Assembly (NCBI GenBank): GCA_015680685.1
Contig: MNCI01034664.1
Span: forward strand, 772,068 to 836,067
Source of the DNA: Gnetum montanum
Lineage: Eukaryota; Streptophyta; Gnetopsida; Gnetales; Gnetaceae
Direction: 5' to 3'
Length of the DNA stretch: 64,000 nt
The translations under genes were made by a program, and so were the position numbers. Positions 60,299-64,000 of this stretch are shown here, in pieces. Below the pieces are notes generated by a model, which saw nothing but the letters and a program-made list of their open reading frames with translations, was not told the DNA's origin and searched no databases. Numbering within the stretch: the stretch's first letter is position 1; each line of letters begins with the position of its first letter.

Positions 60299-60734
60299 TT
60301 AGCCATAAGAGAACACAGTAAGGAAAATAAAGTGGTCATTGTGCCTATAAGCATTGAACTAATGATAGCTGATCCTTTGACAAAAGGAATGTCATTGAAG
60401 TCATTTAAGGATCATGTAGTTTGGATGGGACTTGGTTCCATAATGTAATTTGTTGTACATATAATTTGACAGTCTTAATGAAACTCTTATTCAGTTGTGC
60501 TATTTTCTCATATGGTTTTCACATATAGTTATTAGAAAAAATACACATATGGCAGGACCTAGAATTAATAGTGGGTTTATTCATAAAGTTACCATATAAG
60601 GAATTAAGTTTTGAGAGATAATACATTGTAATACATGAAAGATAATACTCACATTGATAGGAACTATTGCCATGATTCATGCATTTATTTCTTAAAATTT
60701 GGATTTGATTAAATATGGAGACTAAGTGGAAGAT

Positions 60735-60946
60735 TGTAATCCATGTTAACATATTTAAACATTGTTGATAATGCACTTCCTAATTTTCGTGGTGGCGTTA
60801 AGGTGGCTTCCATATCTCATAACATGGCCTCCATATCCCATAATAGATAACACGTTTTTGCGTTGGTGTTGGGGTGGTGTCCACATCTGGATGGGATTTT
60901 GGGTCTCTTATTTTTCAAATTTTTCTCATGGTAACCGATTCCTTGG
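60735..60946 (+). repeat. 3' LTR of the copia element, first 212 bases
   Basis: Homologous to 54891-55102. It stops exactly where B+ begins; in the 5' LTR the next bases are CCTATAAA, so the insertion separates U3 from the TATA box. Confidence 0.85.
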
Positions 60947-60973
60947 TGATGAGACGCGGTCTGCGTCGGCCGT

Positions 60974-61075
60974 GATATCACGTACGCGATATCGCGTCCG
61001 ACGCGATATCGCATCCCCAGCGATATCGTGTACGCGATATCGCGTCCTTCCCTACGATATCGCGTACGCGATATC
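60974..61075 (+). promoter_or_regulatory. U3 palindrome array, seven GATATC cores
   Basis: GATATC starts at 60974, 60988, 61005, 61022, 61036, 61056 and 61070, most inside ACGCGATATCGCG-type palindromes, ending 19 bases before the TATA box. Decayed versions occur in the E1, A- and B- LTRs. Probably an enhancer or a binding site for a dimeric factor. Confidence 0.65.
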
Positions 61076-61499
61076 GCAGTCAGCCGTCATTTCTATAAAT
61101 AAGAGGTGGCTCTCCCTTATTCCACATCCCAGTTTTAGTGTAGCGAAGCTCTGGCAGTTTGATCCCTCTAGAGTTAGAATTTTCCCGTGTCTGCCCGCAG
61201 TGTGGTGAATGTGATTGTACGGTGTCTTTATTCGAGTGTGCCGTACTTGGACACGCACATGACCGGCAATAAAGATTGAGATTACTTCATCATTGCAGCA
61301 TTCACTTAGTTTATTTATTGTTATTTATTTAATGTTATTTATTGCTTTCATAGTGCAGTGTAAGTACGACTTGACTACGAGCATCTACGGGTGTGTACGG
61401 CTAGTTAAGGAATCGGTTACTTATCGTGATTAGTCTCTCAACCCTAAACTCCTAGAAGCAGAACAAGTCCGACTTGATTATGAGCATTTAAGTGTGACT

Positions 61500-61640
61500 G
61501 CTTGGTAGCCCAGTGGTGTAGCTAGGGGGATCTACGCTTGGTAACCCAGTGGCGTATTTGGGGTCTGCGCTTGGTAATCCCAGTGGCGTACCTAGGCCTA
61601 TGCTTGGTAGTCCCAGTGGCAGTCGTGCATGAAGTCCAAG
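61500..61640 (+). repeat. U5 tandem repeat in B+ LTR
   Basis: Four units of about 35 bases around GCTTGGTAACCCAGTGGCGTA. Related sequences have three units at 5065-5130 and two at 39950-40000. Confidence 0.75.
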
Positions 61641-61968
61641 ATGTGTACGGTTGATCAAGGAATCGGTTGCTCGTTGCACTTAGGCTAGATTAGATTTCCT
61701 TACCCTTTTCCTCTTAGCTTAGATTTAGATAAATATTATTTTCCATTGCCTTCAGGAGTAGCATAGAATTAGGAACACATAATACACCTCATCTAGACTA
61801 AACCATACGTGACATATGCAAAACTAGTCTAGATGGAAAGACATCGAACTGCGACCTAAGGCTAACTATCTAGATACCACAACTAGTCCATCTGCGAAGT
61901 TCGACCGGATTGCACGTGCGACTCTCGTTTCGTATGGTTGAGTGTAGGGGTACCTCGCCACTCATCAT

Positions 61969-61986
61969 TGGCGCCGTTGCCGGGGA
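61969..61986 (+). other. Primer-binding site of B+
   Basis: TGGCGCCGTTGCCGGGGA, one base after the LTR, complementary to the last 18 bases of plant tRNA-Asp as I recall it. The reference form for the decayed sites at 18011, 25003 and 40320. Confidence 0.85.
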
Positions 61987-62099
61987 TGGTGCTAGTTATC
62001 TAGATTAGTTAAATTATACAAGGTCACTGTAAAGAACTTAACGATATATCTCTTAAAAAGAAGAAAATTATTCAAAGTCACATAAATTCGCACACAACA

Positions 62100-64000
62100 A
62101 TGTCTCTCCGACAAGATAAGAATAATGCCACACTTAGTGAGGATGTTCATTGGAGAACCAATGAGCTATATGACGATGAAAGTTGGAGTATACAACCTGA
62201 AGTGGGAGTTTCCTATAAGAATGAACGAAAACAACGTCATCGTAACACAAGAAGACATAACTTACCCGATGACGATGAACCCCCACTGGCCACTATAAGC
62301 TTAACACAAATACAATAGGCTGTTCAAATCTCACGTAGGCATCGTAAAGAGAGCCGACTACCCAGGCTCGATCTAAACAACCTTCCTAAATTTTCAGGAG
62401 GCTATGACTTTACGATGCCTGCACATGGAATAACATTGATAACAGTTGGCAAAAACTGAAGCTCTTTCCTATGACACTCGTTGATCAAGCAAAAGTATGG
62501 TATAGATCGTTAAAATCAAACTCGATACGACGCTGGTCAACAATGGTAGAAGTCTTTAACGAAAAATATCAAACCTACGCAAGAGCGTCAGCCTTGAGGA
62601 AACAAATCTAGGGATGGAACCAAGAAAAACATGAACCTTTGGACATGGCCTTAGAAAGATATTATTCATTGTTAAACAACTGTCCAGGCCATGGGTTTTC
62701 CGAGGAAAGGCTAATGTATCACATCGTTGATGGGCTACGTAATGAAACAAGAGGGACCTTAGGAACATATGCCCGAGGTCAACTATATAACCTACGAACC
62801 CATCAAATCCAAGAGCTTGTTAAGCGGGTAGCAAAAGAAGAAGGAGAAATAGCTACATGGGAGAGTGTTGAAAATCATCAACGGGACCAAAATTATAACT
62901 CAACAAAGGTCCATGATCATAACAAGGAGAGATCAACAAATATCAAGGTGGAAACATCATCTTTGCCAATACAACAATTGTTAGAAGAAGCCGAGGCAAA
63001 GATCAATATGATGTTGGAATGGATGAATCAAAAGTGTGGAGAATATGTCAACATCATTGGAGATAGAGTTTCCACAACCCAAGAAGCAAGGCGAAACCAT
63101 AGACATTCGGAAAGAAGGAATGAAGGGAATAAGTGCTCAACTGCCAATCATACATATGAATGCAACATATGCCTGTACGATCACCCCAAAGGCCAATGCC
63201 CAATACTGTTACATCTACATGAGCATTGGGGAAATACGTTACACCCAGAGTTCATACAGAGATACTATGTTAGACCACAGTGGCAACAATCCCAGTCGTG
63301 GGGGAATCCACCCTTAGACTGGAGGCACCCTTCACATTTTCCGAATCCAAATGCTTATAATGTTCAACATCCTGTTTCTTCAACTGGGCCACCACACTTT
63401 ATCTCACCACAATACCATTCTTCACAATACCATCAACCCATACCTCCAACAAAACCACCACCTTGTGCACCTTATCCTCCTCCTAACTTTCAACATTCTT
63501 ATCCTTTCCCTCCTTCCACAATGCCACCAACTGTTCCTCAGGTGTTTGTACCACCGCAACCCATGAACAATACTTGTGCTGCTGCTACTAATTATAGTGA
63601 AGAGCCTCCTTAACATCAAAGACGTCCTTTCTTTAAACACGACCGTAGGAAGGGACAACATAACTCTGAGGCCACTGCATCTTCCAACCCAACACAAGTC
63701 CAACAATGTGGTGCACCCTTACCTCCGAACCCAATGCCTCATGTAACTTCATCAGGGCCATCAACTCACACTCCAACAACCACAAGGCCCAATGAACACA
63801 ACCATGGGAGGCATCAGCCCAATCCTTGCATACCATCTAATGGTCACAAATATCATAGTGGGTCAACTCATTATCCGGGAACTACATCGTATAAAGTGCC
63901 CCACTATGCTTATTATAATCAAGTGTGTGAACCCCAAGGGGATAAGTATGGACCGGTCCCAATACTTCCAATATGCAAGGATCCTTATTTTCCATTTATT
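62100..64000 (+). pseudogene. Gag of B+ (continues past window)
   Basis: Starts MSLRQDKNNATLSEDVHWRT, as in B-. Compared with B-, it lacks about 90 residues of the N-terminal linker (near 62225) and roughly 30 bases at about 62410 within the FSGGYDF core, which shifts the frame. The main frame resumes to 63613: YHIVDGLRNETRGTLGTYAR, a coiled EEAEAKINMMLEWMNQKCGE, and the knuckle CNICLYDHPKGQC (63161-63199, spacing 2-3-4). A TAG at 62609 replaces the Gln of the QIQGW block and a TAA at 63611 replaces Gln. Beyond it a Pro/His/Asn-rich tail stays open to the window edge. Confidence 0.85.

Larger units (their letters stand above)
54891..60946 (+). mobile_element. Ty1-copia element, 3' LTR interrupted by B+
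   Basis: Plus-strand element with 5' LTR 54891-55350, a methionine-initiator-type PBS, gag, protease, integrase, RT and RNase H in copia order, a polypurine tract (ACTAAGTGGAAGAT) and the first 212 bases of the 3' LTR. Gypsy element B+ sits inside that LTR, so the copia 3' end lies beyond the window. Many stops and frame changes make it inactive; stops are mostly at Gln positions. Confidence 0.9.
60947..61967 (+). repeat. 5' LTR of B+
   Basis: 1021 bases, TGATGAGACGCGG to CTCATCA. U3 has the palindrome array (60974-61075), the TATA box is TATAAATAAG (61094-61103), the poly(A) signal AATAAA is at 61268-61273, and the U5 tandem repeats are at 61500-61640. Confidence 0.9.
60947..64000 (+). mobile_element. 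Gypsy element B+ (5' part)
   Basis: LTR, perfect tRNA-Asp-type PBS and gag of a B-type element on the plus strand, running off the window. The unmutated PBS and CpG-rich LTR suggest it is the youngest insertion here, as does its nesting in the copia LTR. The left flank of 5 bp is CTTGG; the right one is outside. Confidence 0.9.

Noticed and set aside
61488-61679. Minus-strand open frame with repeated GLPS peptides
   Set aside because: It is the antisense reading of the U5 tandem repeats, not a gene.

Overview
This window looks like gene-poor nuclear DNA of a seed plant, most of it made of old, nested LTR retrotransposons. The evidence for a plant is one LRR receptor kinase of the plant-only XII subfamily, plant Ty1-copia and Athila-like Ty3-gypsy elements, and an Ulp1-type transposon gene. 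The AT-rich spacers and the large, heavily decayed nested insertions suggest a big genome, perhaps a gymnosperm, but that is inference.

Layout. 1-5463: 3' part of a plus-strand gypsy element (E1) with decayed gag and protease and a 3' LTR. 6.07-7.54 kb: a broken transposon-protein gene. 8396-19045: minus-strand gypsy element A-, keeping gag and protease but no RT/RNase H/integrase; its gag is split by a 3.2-kb TG...CA insertion with a 5-bp target duplication (12924-16141). 19293-19730: an unrecognised plus-strand coding remnant, cut by 19731-25823, a minus-strand gag-only gypsy element (B-) with a perfect GTAGC duplication. 26.4-27.2 kb: a diverged tandem array. 28.08-30.39 kb (minus): a pseudogene with a plant-transposon-protein domain, a coiled coil and an Ulp1/C48 peptidase domain. 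32425-36004: the only intact host gene, a two-exon LRR-XII receptor kinase. 39448-52078: the fullest gypsy element (A+), with gag, PR, RT-RH, INT and a large third ORF preceded by a promoter-like palindrome module; its 3' LTR is truncated. 54891 onward: a Ty1-copia element whose 3' LTR is interrupted at 60946 by gypsy element B+, which runs off the window end.

The gypsy elements form one related group. All LTRs where both termini are visible run from TGATGA to CATCA. Where the primer-binding site is present it matches plant tRNA-Asp. They share a variant zinc knuckle, a 3' noncoding motif, and CpG-rich palindromes upstream of the LTR TATA box. Three of the five lack pol, which suggests trans-mobilised gag/gag-protease derivatives. 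Third-ORF starts preceded by a splice-acceptor-like TAG survive in A+, A- and B-. Stops in the decayed genes fall mostly at Gln (CAG/CAA), Arg (CGA) and Trp codons, as expected from deamination of methylated cytosine. The receptor kinase, by contrast, is uninterrupted and is probably under selection.
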